Positions 52,082-61,946 of a stretch of 64,000 nucleotides of DNA are shown here, one piece after another; within the stretch, counting starts at the first letter, position 1; each line of letters starts with the position of its first letter. Source of the DNA: Bacteroidota bacterium (lineage in GTDB: Bacteria > Bacteroidota > Bacteroidia > Flavobacteriales_F > PHOS-HE28); the NCBI GenBank assembly GCA_014584605.1, contig JACTMO010000039.1, forward strand, positions 1 through 64,000, in the 5' to 3' direction. Under the pieces are notes generated by a model. That model saw nothing but the letters and a program-made list of their open reading frames with translations, had not been told where the DNA came from and did no database searches. A program made the translations under genes and the position numbers.

Positions 52082-53642
52082 GCCAGCGGCCGCCGAACAC
52101 GAACAACGCGTAGTACAGCGCGAAGAAGGTGGCGCCGGTCTGGGTCTCCAGGGTGTCCTCGGTAATGCAGGACACGACGAAGAGCACGGCCCAGGCGAGG
52201 AACACCGGATGGCGCCAGGCGCGGTAGGCCACCATCGGGGCCACCCAACAGGCCAGCACCAGGAGCAGGCCCGGTATGCCGAAGCTGATGAGCAGCGTGA
52301 GGTACTCGTTGTGGGCACGGTTGCGCCAGCGCGGTTCGAGGGAGCTGCGCAGTTCGGCATAGGCGTGGGCGAAGGCCGGTCGTGTGTCCCCGGTGCCCAC
52401 GCCGGTCCACAGGTGCCGACGGGCGATCCACCATCCCGTCCGCCAGTAGGTGAAGCGCATGGCCAGGCTGTGCCCGTTGGCGTCTCCGGTGCTGCAATAG
52501 CGGTCCAGTTCCATGCGCACCTGGTCCAGACGGGCCGCCAGCAGCGGCTGGCGACCGGTGCGCACGCTGGGCATTCCTTGTTCGATGCGGCGAACATCCT
52601 CGGGTGTGAGGGCCATCAGGCCGACGGAGTCCTTGCGCAGGCCCATGCTGGCCATATAGCGGACCAAGGTGCCGCGGAGCGCCTGGCCCCGTGTGTCGCT
52701 GCCGTGGAGGTCGAGGCGGCTCCTTCGGGCCCACCCCCGCCGCAATTCCTCGTCGGCCACATGGACCCACACGGAGTTCCCGTTCTCCCATTGGGGGTCG
52801 GCCAGGTCATGGTAGTACGGTTCGCCCCCGGCGCTGTGCGTGGCCAGGTCCTGTGCCCGGACCGTGGCGGGACGGGGCCGAAGCAGGCCCGCGAGGCCGA
52901 CCAGGGCAAGTCCGGGCAGGAGCAGCAAGGCCGCCCGCAACGACCACCGCAGCGCGGGACGGGCCGCCCCCAGACCTCGCCAGGCCAGGGCCAGCAGCGC
53001 CACGGCCAGGGCGGCCAGCCCGCTCAGGCTGCCGATGCCCATCAGGAAGGCCATCGCCCAGGCAGCGGCCACCCCATGGGCCCAGCGTAACCCGCGCTGA
53101 GCGGGCCGGTCCAGCAGGAACACGCAGGCCGCCAGTGCCAGCAGCAGGCCGAGGCGCACGTGGCTGATGAAAATGCTCAGGGCCCGGTGGTCGCCCTGCT
53201 GGAGCTGCCCGCCGGCCAGCAGCAGGCAGGCCACCGTGCTGGCCACCACGCTCCAGGCGCCGGTGCGCAGCACGTCGCGGATGGCCCTTTCGCCCAGCGG
53301 GGGAGCGGTGGACAGCACCACGCCGAACACGGGGACCGGCAGCAGGATCCGCGTGAGGTCCGTGGCCCAGGCGAGGTCCTCGGACCAGGCGATGCCGGCG
53401 GCGTGCAGCAGGAAGGGGGCGATGAAGGCCGGGGCCCAAGGACCGGTGAACGCGCGCCGCAGGTCGGACAGCAAGGTGCGTGCGGCCAGGCCTTCGCCCA
53501 GCCACCCGATCAGCATCAGGATCTGGGCGTTGCTGAGCACGACGTTGTTCCACGGCAATGCCGCCGCCGCGATGAACAGGCCAGCCATGCGCAGCTGACC
53601 GAAGCGGCGGGCCCAGCTACCGACCGGGCGTTCGGCGGCCAT
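52023..53642 (-). CDS. O-antigen ligase family protein
   Basis: Polytopic; GVGTGDTRPAFAHAYAELRSSLEPRWRNRAHNEYLTLLISFGIPGLLLVLA. Confidence 0.88.
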   Translation of the reverse strand: MAAERPVGSWARRFGQLRMAGLFIAAAALPWNNVVLSNAQILMLIGWLGEGLAARTLLSDLRRAFTGPWAPAFIAPFLLHAAGIAWSEDLAWATDLTRILLPVPVFGVVLSTAPPLGERAIRDVLRTGAWSVVASTVACLLLAGGQLQQGDHRALSIFISHVRLGLLLALAACVFLLDRPAQRGLRWAHGVAAAWAMAFLMGIGSLSGLAALAVALLALAWRGLGAARPALRWSLRAALLLLPGLALVGLAGLLRPRPATVRAQDLATHSAGGEPYYHDLADPQWENGNSVWVHVADEELRRGWARRSRLDLHGSDTRGQALRGTLVRYMASMGLRKDSVGLMALTPEDVRRIEQGMPSVRTGRQPLLAARLDQVRMELDRYCSTGDANGHSLAMRFTYWRTGWWIARRHLWTGVGTGDTRPAFAHAYAELRSSLEPRWRNRAHNEYLTLLISFGIPGLLLVLACWVAPMVAYRAWRHPVFLAWAVLFVVSCITEDTLETQTGATFFALYYALFVFGGRWLNAQAGLPTGPPHVPARSG

Positions 53643-53654
53643 CTGCCGGGTGGC

Positions 53655-55322
53655 TCAGGGCTTGGTCCCGGACAGGAGGCCCGGATAGCCTCCATCGGTG
53701 AGCGCCTTCACCGCCGCCTGCACGAAGGGGTCGGTGACGAGCGCCGCTTTGGCCCTGCCGGTCTGCAGGTCGTAGCGGGACACGATCTCGTTGCGCAGCA
53801 TCTCCTCCACGTCACTACGGAACAGGTCGAGCTCTTCGGCGGGGTCGGGCGCCAGCTCTTTGCGGAGCTCCTCGAAGGCCTTCTGCGCATGGTCGTAGTA
53901 CCGCTCCTTGCGGGCCACTTCCTCCAGCTTGGCATAAACCTCCATGCTCTCGGTGTCGTAGCTGAAACCGCGCTCGCGGGCGAAGGCGGTGAATTCGTGG
54001 TAGAGCTCATCGTCGATCCGGAACCGTTCGGGCGGCCCGATGCTGTCGTGGGTGCGTCGGTAGTTGGTGGCGAAATCGAACAGGATGTCCTCGGCGTACA
54101 GGCCGCCCACCACCTTGGCCAGCTCGGGCTCCACGACGGCCACATCGGGCAGGATGCCCCGGCCATCGTACACCGTACGGCCGTTGCGGGTCTTGAAGGC
54201 CACCAGGCCCGTATCGGTGCGCACGGTGGCCTTGCCACTGCTGTCGCGGTGCGCGTAGTCCAGCTTCTGGATGCAGCGCCCGCTGGGGATGTAGTACTTG
54301 GCCACGGTGACCTTGAGCTTGCTGTTGTAGAACAGGTCGCGGGTCTGCTGCACGAGCCCCTTGCCGAAGGTGCGCTCCCCGACGATGACCGCGCGGTCCA
54401 GGTCCTGGAGCGCACCGCTGACGATCTCGCTGGCGCTGGCCGAGCCACCGTCCACCAGCACCACCAGCGGAATGGTGGCGTCCTCCGGGTCGCTGAGGGT
54501 ACGGTAGCTCTTGTCCCACTCGGGGATCCTCCCCTTGGTCTCCACCACGGGTTCGTTCTTGGGCACGAAGAGGTTGACGATGTTCACCGCCTCGCGCAGC
54601 AGCCCGCCGCCGTTGCCGCGCAGGTCGAGCACCAGGTGGCGCGCGCCCTCCTGTTTGAGCTGCTTCATGGCGTTGCGCACATCGGTGCTGGCCGTCTGGG
54701 TGAAGCTGTTGAGCTTGATGTAGCCCACCATGTGGGTGGCGTCCACGATGCCTTTGTAGGGCACGTCGGGGATCTTGATCTCCTCGCGGGTGAGCAGTTT
54801 TTCCTGGGGTTCGGTCTCACCGCGTTTCAGCAGCACGCGCACCGGCGTGCCGGCCTGGCCCTTGAGCAGCTTGCTCACCTCCTCGGTGTCCAGGCCCTGC
54901 ACCTTGCGGCCGTCCACCTCCACGATCTCATCGCCCGCCCAGATACCGGCCTTGGCCGCCGGGAAACCTTCGTAGGGCTCGCTGATGAACATGCGCTCGT
55001 CCTTGCGCTTGATCAGCGCGCCGATGCCCCCGTACTGCCCGGTGGTCTGAAAACGATACTCCTCGATGTCGCTCTCGGGGATGTATTGCGTGTAGGGGTC
55101 CAGCGAGGTGAGCATCGCGTCGATCCCCGTCTTCATCAACGTGCCGGGCTTGGTGTCCTCGACGTAGTACACGTTGAGCTCCTTGTAGAGCTCGGTGAAG
55201 ATCTCCAGGTTCTTGGAGATCTCGAAGTAGTTGTCGCCCGCCGCGAGGGTGAGGGCGCCGGAGACGGCCAGGGCGCCACCGATGATCCAGGTGCGCAGGC
55301 GGGGGGAGCGAGGAGCTTGCAT
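53655..55322 (-). CDS. S41 carboxyl-terminal processing protease, second copy
   Basis: LDLRGNGGGLLREAVNIVNLFVP; DGGSASASEIVSGALQDLDRAVIVGERTFGKGLVQ. Confidence 0.93.
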   Translation of the reverse strand: MQAPRSPRLRTWIIGGALAVSGALTLAAGDNYFEISKNLEIFTELYKELNVYYVEDTKPGTLMKTGIDAMLTSLDPYTQYIPESDIEEYRFQTTGQYGGIGALIKRKDERMFISEPYEGFPAAKAGIWAGDEIVEVDGRKVQGLDTEEVSKLLKGQAGTPVRVLLKRGETEPQEKLLTREEIKIPDVPYKGIVDATHMVGYIKLNSFTQTASTDVRNAMKQLKQEGARHLVLDLRGNGGGLLREAVNIVNLFVPKNEPVVETKGRIPEWDKSYRTLSDPEDATIPLVVLVDGGSASASEIVSGALQDLDRAVIVGERTFGKGLVQQTRDLFYNSKLKVTVAKYYIPSGRCIQKLDYAHRDSSGKATVRTDTGLVAFKTRNGRTVYDGRGILPDVAVVEPELAKVVGGLYAEDILFDFATNYRRTHDSIGPPERFRIDDELYHEFTAFARERGFSYDTESMEVYAKLEEVARKERYYDHAQKAFEELRKELAPDPAEELDLFRSDVEEMLRNEIVSRYDLQTGRAKAALVTDPFVQAAVKALTDGGYPGLLSGTKP

Positions 55323-55335
55323 GGCGGAGGAAGGG

Positions 55336-55557
55336 CTATGGGACGGGGTCGTGGCCGTGGCCGCCCCAAGGATGACAAGATAGGAAGCGCTTGAGGGTGA
55401 GCAGGCCACCGCGCCAGGGGCCGTGCCGATGGAGCGCCTCCACACCGTAGGCGCTGCAGCTGGGCGTGTAGCGGCAGGCGCCCGGCAGCAGCGGGGAGAT
55501 GGCGTGCTGGTAGAGGCGGACCAGGCCGATCAGGGCGGCGGTGAGGGGCCTACGCAT
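55336..55557 (-). CDS. yidD: Membrane protein insertion efficiency factor
   Basis: [31 protein letters not shown]. Confidence 0.95.
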   Translation of the reverse strand: MRRPLTAALIGLVRLYQHAISPLLPGACRYTPSCSAYGVEALHRHGPWRGGLLTLKRFLSCHPWGGHGHDPVP

Positions 55558-55933
55558 GTTCCTTGAACCAACGGTCGAGGGCGCGGATCATTTTGCTTTC
55601 CACCTCCTGGAAGCCGGGCACGGTGCGGCCCTGGAGCACGAAGAGCCAGGCGCATTGGCGGCCCAGGCCCAGCAGCAAGGGGTGGTAGCTGTGCTTGTTC
55701 AGCCGGTAGGCCTCGCGCATGCGGCGGCGTGCGCGGTTGCGGTCCACGGCCCGGGGTAGGTTGCGCTTGGGCACGGCGAAGGCCACCTGGGCGGGTACGG
55801 GCTGGTCGAGCTCCATGAACAGGCCGGTGAGGCGGAACGGGGGCACATGCACCGAGCGCCCCTGGTCGATGAGCCGCTGTAGGCGCGGACGACCGCGGAG
55901 GCGCTCCTGCTTGGGGAAGGTATGGCGCTCCAT
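55550..55933 (-). CDS. rnpA: Ribonuclease P protein component
   Basis: [29 protein letters not shown]. Confidence 0.93.
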   Translation of the reverse strand: MERHTFPKQERLRGRPRLQRLIDQGRSVHVPPFRLTGLFMELDQPVPAQVAFAVPKRNLPRAVDRNRARRRMREAYRLNKHSYHPLLLGLGRQCAWLFVLQGRTVPGFQEVESKMIRALDRWFKEHA

Positions 55934-55986
55934 TCCTGCCGGTGGGGCCCGGAGGGCCGGGATGTTGGTCCCGTGATGCGCGGGGC

Positions 55987-56736
55987 CTACTTCTTCTTGC
56001 CGAGCTTCTTGATGTACAGTTCGATGGCGCCCGTCATGCTGGGCGCCTCCGGCAGCGGGGCCTCGATGTCCAGCCGCAGGCCGGCATCGCGTGCGGCTTT
56101 GCTGGTGGTGGGGCCGAAGGCGGCGATCACCGTGCCGTTCTGGTCGTACTTGGGGAAGTTGCGGAAGAGGCTCTCGATGCCCGCCGGGCTGAAGAACACC
56201 AGCATGTCGTACTTGAGGTCCTTCAGGTCGCTGAGGTCGCTGGCCACCGTGCGGTAGAAGACCGCGTTGGTGTACTTCACGCCGGCCTTGTCCAGCAGGG
56301 CGGGGATCTCGGCCTTCTGGATGTCGCTGCAGGGCACCAGGTAGGTTTCCTCCTTGTGCTTCTTGATCACATCGAGCAGGTCCTGGAAGGTGTTCTTGCC
56401 GATGAACACCTTGCGCTTGCGGTACACGATGTACTTCTGCACGTAGTAGGCCACGCTCTCGCTGACGCAGAAGTACTTCATGGACTCCGGCACGGTGAGC
56501 CGCAGCTCCTTGCACATGCGGAAGAAGTGGTCCACCGCATTGCGGCTGGTGAGGACGATGGCCGTGTGGTCCAGGATGTTGATGCGCTCCTGGCGGAAGT
56601 CCTGTGCCGGCACGGACTCCACCTTGATGAAGGCCTTGAAGTCGATCCTCAGGCCGTACTTGCGGCCCAGCTCGTGGTAGGGGGACTTGACGTCCGTGGG
56701 CTCCGGTTGCGAAACGAGGATGGTCTTGATCTTCAA
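55987..56736 (-). CDS. hemD: Uroporphyrinogen-III synthase
   Basis: Family-typical NAVDHFF...SVAYYVQKY...FFSPAGIESLFRNFP...AFGPTTSKAARDAGLRLDIEAP. Confidence 0.85.
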   Translation of the reverse strand: MKIKTILVSQPEPTDVKSPYHELGRKYGLRIDFKAFIKVESVPAQDFRQERINILDHTAIVLTSRNAVDHFFRMCKELRLTVPESMKYFCVSESVAYYVQKYIVYRKRKVFIGKNTFQDLLDVIKKHKEETYLVPCSDIQKAEIPALLDKAGVKYTNAVFYRTVASDLSDLKDLKYDMLVFFSPAGIESLFRNFPKYDQNGTVIAAFGPTTSKAARDAGLRLDIEAPLPEAPSMTGAIELYIKKLGKKK

Positions 56737-56746
56737 GGCCGCTCGG

Positions 56747-57427
56747 TTAGGGAAGGTGGAACGCGGTTGAGCCGGGGTGCTGCAAGGTGCGGAGGGCCAT
56801 GAGCACCGGCAGGATCTCGGCGGCGCAAAGGTACAGGAAAATGTGCCTGAAGGGCATCCCCGAGGAACGGCCGATGAAGACCGCCCGCCCCCAGCGCAGC
56901 ACGACGATCAGCGCGGCGAGCACCGCCCCGGTCGGTAACAGCACGGGCCGCAGCGCAGGGCGATAGGCCATGAGCACGGCCAGGGGAAGGAGGGCGGCAC
57001 CCAGCACAAGGTGGTTGAGGACCAGCGCATAGGCGTACTCCTGCAGGCCGCCATCGCCCTGGAAGAACCAGCCCAGGGCGCGCAGCAACAGGACCTGAAG
57101 CACCAGCAGGGCCAGCAGGGCCAGGGCCACCATGGCGTAGGCCCCGGGTCCTGCGTTCAGGTCGCCGTGCAGCACCAGGGCCTGCTGGACGAAAAGCGCC
57201 ATCCCCGCCAGCAAGGCCAGCAGCAGGCCCAGCATCGAGCGGGCCTGCAGGTCGATGTCCTCCCGCAGGCTGCGCTGGCTCAGGCGGGTGCGGAAGACGC
57301 CATCGAGCACCAGGCTCCATTTGCGCGGTGCGGCCACGTTGGTCCAGGCCAGGATCGCCACCACGGCGAGCAGCAGCACCACCACCCAGTCCGGGTTCAG
57401 GGGGTCGATGGTCCGGGGTTCGCCCAT
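56747..57427 (-). CDS. DUF4271 domain-containing membrane protein
   Basis: Polytopic, adjacent to hemD as typical in Bacteroidota. Confidence 0.85.
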   Translation of the reverse strand: MGEPRTIDPLNPDWVVVLLLAVVAILAWTNVAAPRKWSLVLDGVFRTRLSQRSLREDIDLQARSMLGLLLALLAGMALFVQQALVLHGDLNAGPGAYAMVALALLALLVLQVLLLRALGWFFQGDGGLQEYAYALVLNHLVLGAALLPLAVLMAYRPALRPVLLPTGAVLAALIVVLRWGRAVFIGRSSGMPFRHIFLYLCAAEILPVLMALRTLQHPGSTAFHLP

Positions 57428-57436
57428 GGTGGTGGG

Positions 57437-57444
57437 CAAAGGTA
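57437..57444 (-). promoter_or_regulatory. -7-like element TACCTTTG, 9 nt before the DUF4271 gene ATG
   Basis: CAAAGGTA on + strand. Confidence 0.5.
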
Positions 57445-57471
57445 TCGGGGGCGGCGCCGGAGAGGCCGTGT

Positions 57472-57479
57472 TACTTTTG
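57472..57479 (+). promoter_or_regulatory. -7-like element TACTTTTG for acyl-CoA dehydrogenase
   Basis: Divergent to the DUF4271 promoter. Confidence 0.5.
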
Positions 57480-57524
57480 CCGCCCCGGTGCGCGGCAGCG
57501 CCGCCCCGGCGAGAAACCCACCGC

Positions 57525-58742
57525 ATGTCCACCACCACCACCACCGGCAGGACCAAGGCCGCCACCGACCTCTTTCAGCATCACGACCACTACCTGGTGG
57601 ACGAGCTCTTCACCGAGGAGCAGAAGCTGATCCGCGATACGGCGCGCAAGCACGTCAGCAAGCACCTCAAGCCCATCATCGAGGAGCGTTTCGAGAAGGC
57701 CGAGTTCAGCAAGGACATCATCCCCGGGCTGGCGGAGATCGGCGCGTTCGGCCCCTTCGTGCCCGAGCAGTACGGCGGCCCCGGTCTGGACCAGATGAGC
57801 TACGGTCTCATCATGCAGGAGATCGAGCGCTGCGACAGCGGCCTGCGCAGCCTGTGCAGCGTGCAGGGCTCCCTGGCCATGTACCCCATCTGGAAGTACG
57901 GCAGCGAGGAGCAGAAGATGAAGTGGCTGCCGGACATGGTGCAGGGGAAGAAGATCGGTTGCTTCGGCCTCACCGAGCCCGACTTCGGCAGCAACCCCGG
58001 CGGCATGGTCACCACCTTCAAGGACATGGGCGACCACTACCTGCTGAACGGCGCCAAGATGTGGATCAGCAACGCCCCCTTCGCCGACCTGGCCATCGTG
58101 TGGGCCAAGGCGGAGAACACCGAGGGCCGCATCCATGGCCTCATCGTGGAGCGCGGCATGGAGGGCTTCACCACGCCCACCACGCACGGCAAGCTGAGCC
58201 TGCGCGCCAGCCCCACCGGCGAGCTGGTGTTCGACAACGTGAAGGTGCCCAAGGGCAACCTGCTGCCGGGCAAGAACGGACTGGGTGCCCCCATGGGCTG
58301 CCTGGACAGTGCGCGCTACGGCATCGCCTGGGGCACGCTGGGCGTGGCCATGGAGTGCTACGACACGGCCCTGCGCTACAGCAAGGAGCGCATCCAGTTC
58401 GGCAGGCCCATCGGCGGCTTCCAGCTCACGCAGAAGAAGCTGGCGGAGATGATCACCGAGATCACCAAGGCACAGCTGCTCACCTGGCGCCTGGGCACCC
58501 TGCGCAACGAGGGCCGGGCCACCACCCAGCAGATCAGCATGGCCAAGCGCAACAACGTGCACCTCGCACTCACCGTGGCCCGCGAAGCACGCCAGATCCT
58601 TGGCGGCATGGGCATCACCAACGAGTACCCCATCATGCGCCACATGATGAACCTGGAGAGCGTGGTGACCTATGAAGGCACGCACGACATCCACCTGCTG
58701 ATCACGGGTGCCGAGGTCACCGGGATCCAGGCGTTCAAGTAA
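57525..58742 (+). CDS. Acyl-CoA dehydrogenase (glutaryl-CoA dehydrogenase-like)
   Basis: CFGLTEPDFGSNPGGMVTTFKDMGDHYLLNGAKMWISNAPFADLAIVWAK; SVVTYEGTHDIHLLI. Confidence 0.92.
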   Translation: MSTTTTTGRTKAATDLFQHHDHYLVDELFTEEQKLIRDTARKHVSKHLKPIIEERFEKAEFSKDIIPGLAEIGAFGPFVPEQYGGPGLDQMSYGLIMQEIERCDSGLRSLCSVQGSLAMYPIWKYGSEEQKMKWLPDMVQGKKIGCFGLTEPDFGSNPGGMVTTFKDMGDHYLLNGAKMWISNAPFADLAIVWAKAENTEGRIHGLIVERGMEGFTTPTTHGKLSLRASPTGELVFDNVKVPKGNLLPGKNGLGAPMGCLDSARYGIAWGTLGVAMECYDTALRYSKERIQFGRPIGGFQLTQKKLAEMITEITKAQLLTWRLGTLRNEGRATTQQISMAKRNNVHLALTVAREARQILGGMGITNEYPIMRHMMNLESVVTYEGTHDIHLLITGAEVTGIQAFK

Positions 58743-58778
58743 CGGCGACGCTCCCGTCGAGCCAGGGAACGAGCTCAT

Positions 58779-58812
58779 GCAGGGTCTCCCATCGGGGGCC
58801 CTGCGTTTTTTC
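58779..58812 (+). terminator. Rho-independent terminator downstream of acyl-CoA dehydrogenase
   Basis: GCAGGG-t-CTCCC-atc-GGGGG-CCCTGC followed by GTTTTTTC. Confidence 0.8.
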
Positions 58813-59016
58813 GGGAGGCACCGACCGCCCGCCCAACGACCTGCGCATGAGCGGCAAGACCTGCCGGTCCACGAAGCGGAGCCCGTGCGAGCTTTCCGGT
58901 ATGGACCCGTTGCGCCGAACAACGACCCAGTTGAGCCGGTGCATCTTCCTGGGGAGAGGCATATCGGCCGCCCGCACCTCGGCGCCGCCGGTGCATGGCG
59001 TCAGGGACGCCCCCGG

Positions 59017-59439
59017 CTACGCTTCCGCCTGCCGGCCCACCTCGGCCAGCTGCTGTTGCAGCCAACGGCGCGCCTCGGCCTCCTCGCCGAACACCCGCGC
59101 CCGGAACACCGTTGGAAAGTAGGTGAAGAACAACTTGGTGACCATCTCCGCCATGCTGTCGTGCACCACCACCGCCAGCGCACGCAAGCTGTCCTGGTCG
59201 CGCTCGGGGCCGAAATGGTCCACCCCGGTGACGTTCATGTCGAAGTCCATGTCACTGGGGATGATGCTGAGCATGACGCACGGCCTGCCTTCGGCCAGTG
59301 CGAAGCGTGCGCGCTTGTTCTCCGCGAAGCCTGCGAGGTCGATGCGTTCTCCAGGGTGATAGCGCTGTTCGAGGAAGCCCGGGGCCACCAGGGTGATGGT
59401 GGCGATGCGGGTCTCGATGCTTCGCGCCGTGAAGGGCAT
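59017..59439 (-). CDS. Small STAS/DUF7793-like protein, copy 2
   Basis: PSDMDFDMNVTGVDHFG...VTKLFFTYFPTVFRARVFGEEAEARRWL. Confidence 0.6.
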   Translation of the reverse strand: MPFTARSIETRIATITLVAPGFLEQRYHPGERIDLAGFAENKRARFALAEGRPCVMLSIIPSDMDFDMNVTGVDHFGPERDQDSLRALAVVVHDSMAEMVTKLFFTYFPTVFRARVFGEEAEARRWLQQQLAEVGRQAEA

Positions 59440-59562
59440 GACCAGCGAAAGGTAATGCCGTGATCGCGGCGGCGGCGGGTAGCTTTGGCCCGAATCAACC
59501 GGTGCCGCCGACCGTCCGAACCCGGGGTGGGACCGGCCCGTAGAAGGCATTTCGCGCGCCGC

Positions 59563-61011
59563 ATGCTGTTCAACTCGATCGATTTCGCGGTCTTCCTGCC
59601 GATCGTATTCCTCCTCTATTGGGGGCTTTTCCGCCGTTCGGTGCCCTGGCGCAACGCCTTCCTGATCCTGGCGGGCTGCGTGTTCTACGGCTGGTGGGAC
59701 TGGCGCTTCCTGGGGCTGTGGCTGTTCACGGCAGGCGTGGACTACCTGGTGGCCCTGGCGCTGGCCCGCACCGAAACCCCCTCGCGCCGCAAGCTGCTGA
59801 TGGGGCTGAGCCTGACGGCCAACCTGGGGCTCCTGGGCTTCTTCAAGTACTACGACTTCTTCCTGCAGAGCTTCGTGGACGCCTTCACCCTGCTGGGTCG
59901 GCCCATCGATGCACGACCGCTGGGCCTGGTGCTGCCCGTGGGCATCAGTTTCTACACCTTCCAGAGCCTGAGCTACACCTTCGATGTGTACCGCAGGCAG
60001 CTGCCCGCCGTGCGCGAGGCCACCACCTTCTTCGCCTTCGTGAGCTTTTTCCCGCAGTTGCTGGCCGGCCCCATCGAGCGCGCCCGCCACATGCTGCCGC
60101 AGTTCGGCAGTGCGCGTCGTTTCGACGAGGCCGCAGCATACGACGGGGTGCGGCAGATGCTGTGGGGCCTCTTCAAGAAGGTGGTGGTGGCCGACAACTG
60201 TGCCACCTTCGTGAACCCGGTCTTCGGTGCTCACGCAGAGCACGACGGCAGCACCCTCGCCCTTGCCGTGCTGTTGTTCGCCTTCCAGATCTACGGCGAC
60301 TTCAGCGGCTACAGCGACATCGCCATTGGCTGTGCGCGCCTCTTCGGCTTCGAGCTGATGCGCAACTTCGCCTATCCGTACTTCAGCCGGGACATCGCCG
60401 AGTTCTGGCGCCGCTGGCACATCAGCCTCAGCACCTGGTTCCGCGACTACCTGTACATCCCGCTGGGCGGGAGCCGCGGCGGCAGGGCCCGCACCGTGCG
60501 CAACGTGCTCATCATCTTCCTGGTGAGCGGCTTCTGGCATGGTGCCAACTGGACCTTCGTGGCCTGGGGCGCGGTGAACGGCCTGCTCTTCCTGCCGCTG
60601 CTGCTGCGCGACACGCACCATGCCATGAGCGATACGGTCGCCGCCGGCCGCGTGCTGCCCAGCGCCCGCGAGGCCCTGCAACTGCTCGCCACCTTCCTAC
60701 TGGCCTGCTTCGCCTGGACCTTCTTCCGTGCCGCGAGCATGGGCCAGGCCTACGACATCCTTGGCGCCATCGCCTCGCCCACGCTGCTGCACGCACCGGC
60801 GATCGCCGACAAAAAGGTCCTGGCCTTCGCCATGCTGGGCATCGGCATCACCCTGGCGCTGGAGTGGCTGGCGCGCGAGCGGCAGTACGGTCTGCAGCTC
60901 GATGGCCTGCTGCCCATGCCCGTGCGGCGCCTGGTGTACTACGGCCTCATCGTCGTGCTGACCCTCACCGCACCGCTGGGGGGCGGTGAATTCATCTACT
61001 TCCAGTTCTGA
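59563..61011 (+). CDS. MBOAT family O-acyltransferase (alginate O-acetyltransferase AlgI-like), copy 1
   Basis: LPVGISFYTFQSLSYTFDVYRR; FPQLLAGPIERARHMLPQ; FWRRWHISLSTWFRDYLYIPLGG. Confidence 0.95.
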   Translation: MLFNSIDFAVFLPIVFLLYWGLFRRSVPWRNAFLILAGCVFYGWWDWRFLGLWLFTAGVDYLVALALARTETPSRRKLLMGLSLTANLGLLGFFKYYDFFLQSFVDAFTLLGRPIDARPLGLVLPVGISFYTFQSLSYTFDVYRRQLPAVREATTFFAFVSFFPQLLAGPIERARHMLPQFGSARRFDEAAAYDGVRQMLWGLFKKVVVADNCATFVNPVFGAHAEHDGSTLALAVLLFAFQIYGDFSGYSDIAIGCARLFGFELMRNFAYPYFSRDIAEFWRRWHISLSTWFRDYLYIPLGGSRGGRARTVRNVLIIFLVSGFWHGANWTFVAWGAVNGLLFLPLLLRDTHHAMSDTVAAGRVLPSAREALQLLATFLLACFAWTFFRAASMGQAYDILGAIASPTLLHAPAIADKKVLAFAMLGIGITLALEWLARERQYGLQLDGLLPMPVRRLVYYGLIVVLTLTAPLGGGEFIYFQF

Positions 61012-61946
61012 TGGTGGGCCGTTTCATGCTCCGCTGCCTGCGGCTTGGCCTGCCCGCCCTGGCGATCCCCGGTGCCTACCTGCTGCTGCTGGGCGACACG
61101 GTACCCGCGCCGCGCATCACCAACAACATCGCCCTCAACGAAAAGCTCGCCTTCGTGCGGAGCCGTTATCCGGACGGGGTGGACGTGCTGGCCGTGGGTT
61201 CGTCGATGACGCTGAACAACCTGGCGAGTGCGGGCGTGGTGGCGCACTTCGGCACCGGGCGGTACGTGAACGCCGCCGCCTGGGGTCTGGGCGCTGCGGA
61301 ACTGCCCGTGCTGGGCGCCCTGCTCACCGACAGGCTGCGGCCGCATACGGTGCTGGTGGCCACCAACCTCATGGACTTCCGCAGTGCCGGCCGTCAGCTG
61401 GGCACCGACAGTACGGCCATGGCGCGGTTCATGGGAGGCGCTCCCCTGTGGCTGAGCCATCTGCGCCATTGGGACACGCCGTACCTGCTGCGCCAGGCCG
61501 AGGCCAACCGCATCCGCTTCCACGACCCCGGCAACTACGAGTACCTCGGTTTCGATGCGCATGGAGGGGCCACGCTCGAGGTGCCGGGGGACCGCATCGA
61601 CCGCAGGCGCTTCAACGAAGCGCCTCCCTCGGCCGGACAGCTGGACGAGGCCCGATACGAGGCCTTCGCACGGTTCGCCGGATGGCTGCGGCAGCGCGAT
61701 GTCCGCATGGTGGTGGTGCTGTGCGCCTACCGTGACGGCCTGCGGTCCCCGGGGCACGACGCGCTGCAGCGGGCGCACGCCGACCGGTTGCGCGGGCTGC
61801 TGGAGCCCTTGGGCCACACGGTGATCGACGGCAACATGCACCGCTGGCCGGACAGCCTGTATGTGGACGGGAGCCACCTGGGGCGTGCCGGTGCGGCGCG
61901 CTTCACCGACATTTGCCTCCCACCGCGCGACGCGGGGGGCCGATGA
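61011..61946 (+). CDS. SGNH-like secreted/membrane-anchored protein (acetylation partner)
   Basis: VDVLAVGSSMTLNNL; C-terminal YVDGSHLGRAGAARF. Confidence 0.7.
   Translation: MVGRFMLRCLRLGLPALAIPGAYLLLLGDTVPAPRITNNIALNEKLAFVRSRYPDGVDVLAVGSSMTLNNLASAGVVAHFGTGRYVNAAAWGLGAAELPVLGALLTDRLRPHTVLVATNLMDFRSAGRQLGTDSTAMARFMGGAPLWLSHLRHWDTPYLLRQAEANRIRFHDPGNYEYLGFDAHGGATLEVPGDRIDRRRFNEAPPSAGQLDEARYEAFARFAGWLRQRDVRMVVVLCAYRDGLRSPGHDALQRAHADRLRGLLEPLGHTVIDGNMHRWPDSLYVDGSHLGRAGAARFTDICLPPRDAGGR

Noticed and set aside
58735-58977. 80-aa minus-strand ORF
   Set aside because: Overlaps a strong rho-independent terminator (58779-58812) of the acyl-CoA dehydrogenase gene and has no recognisable family.
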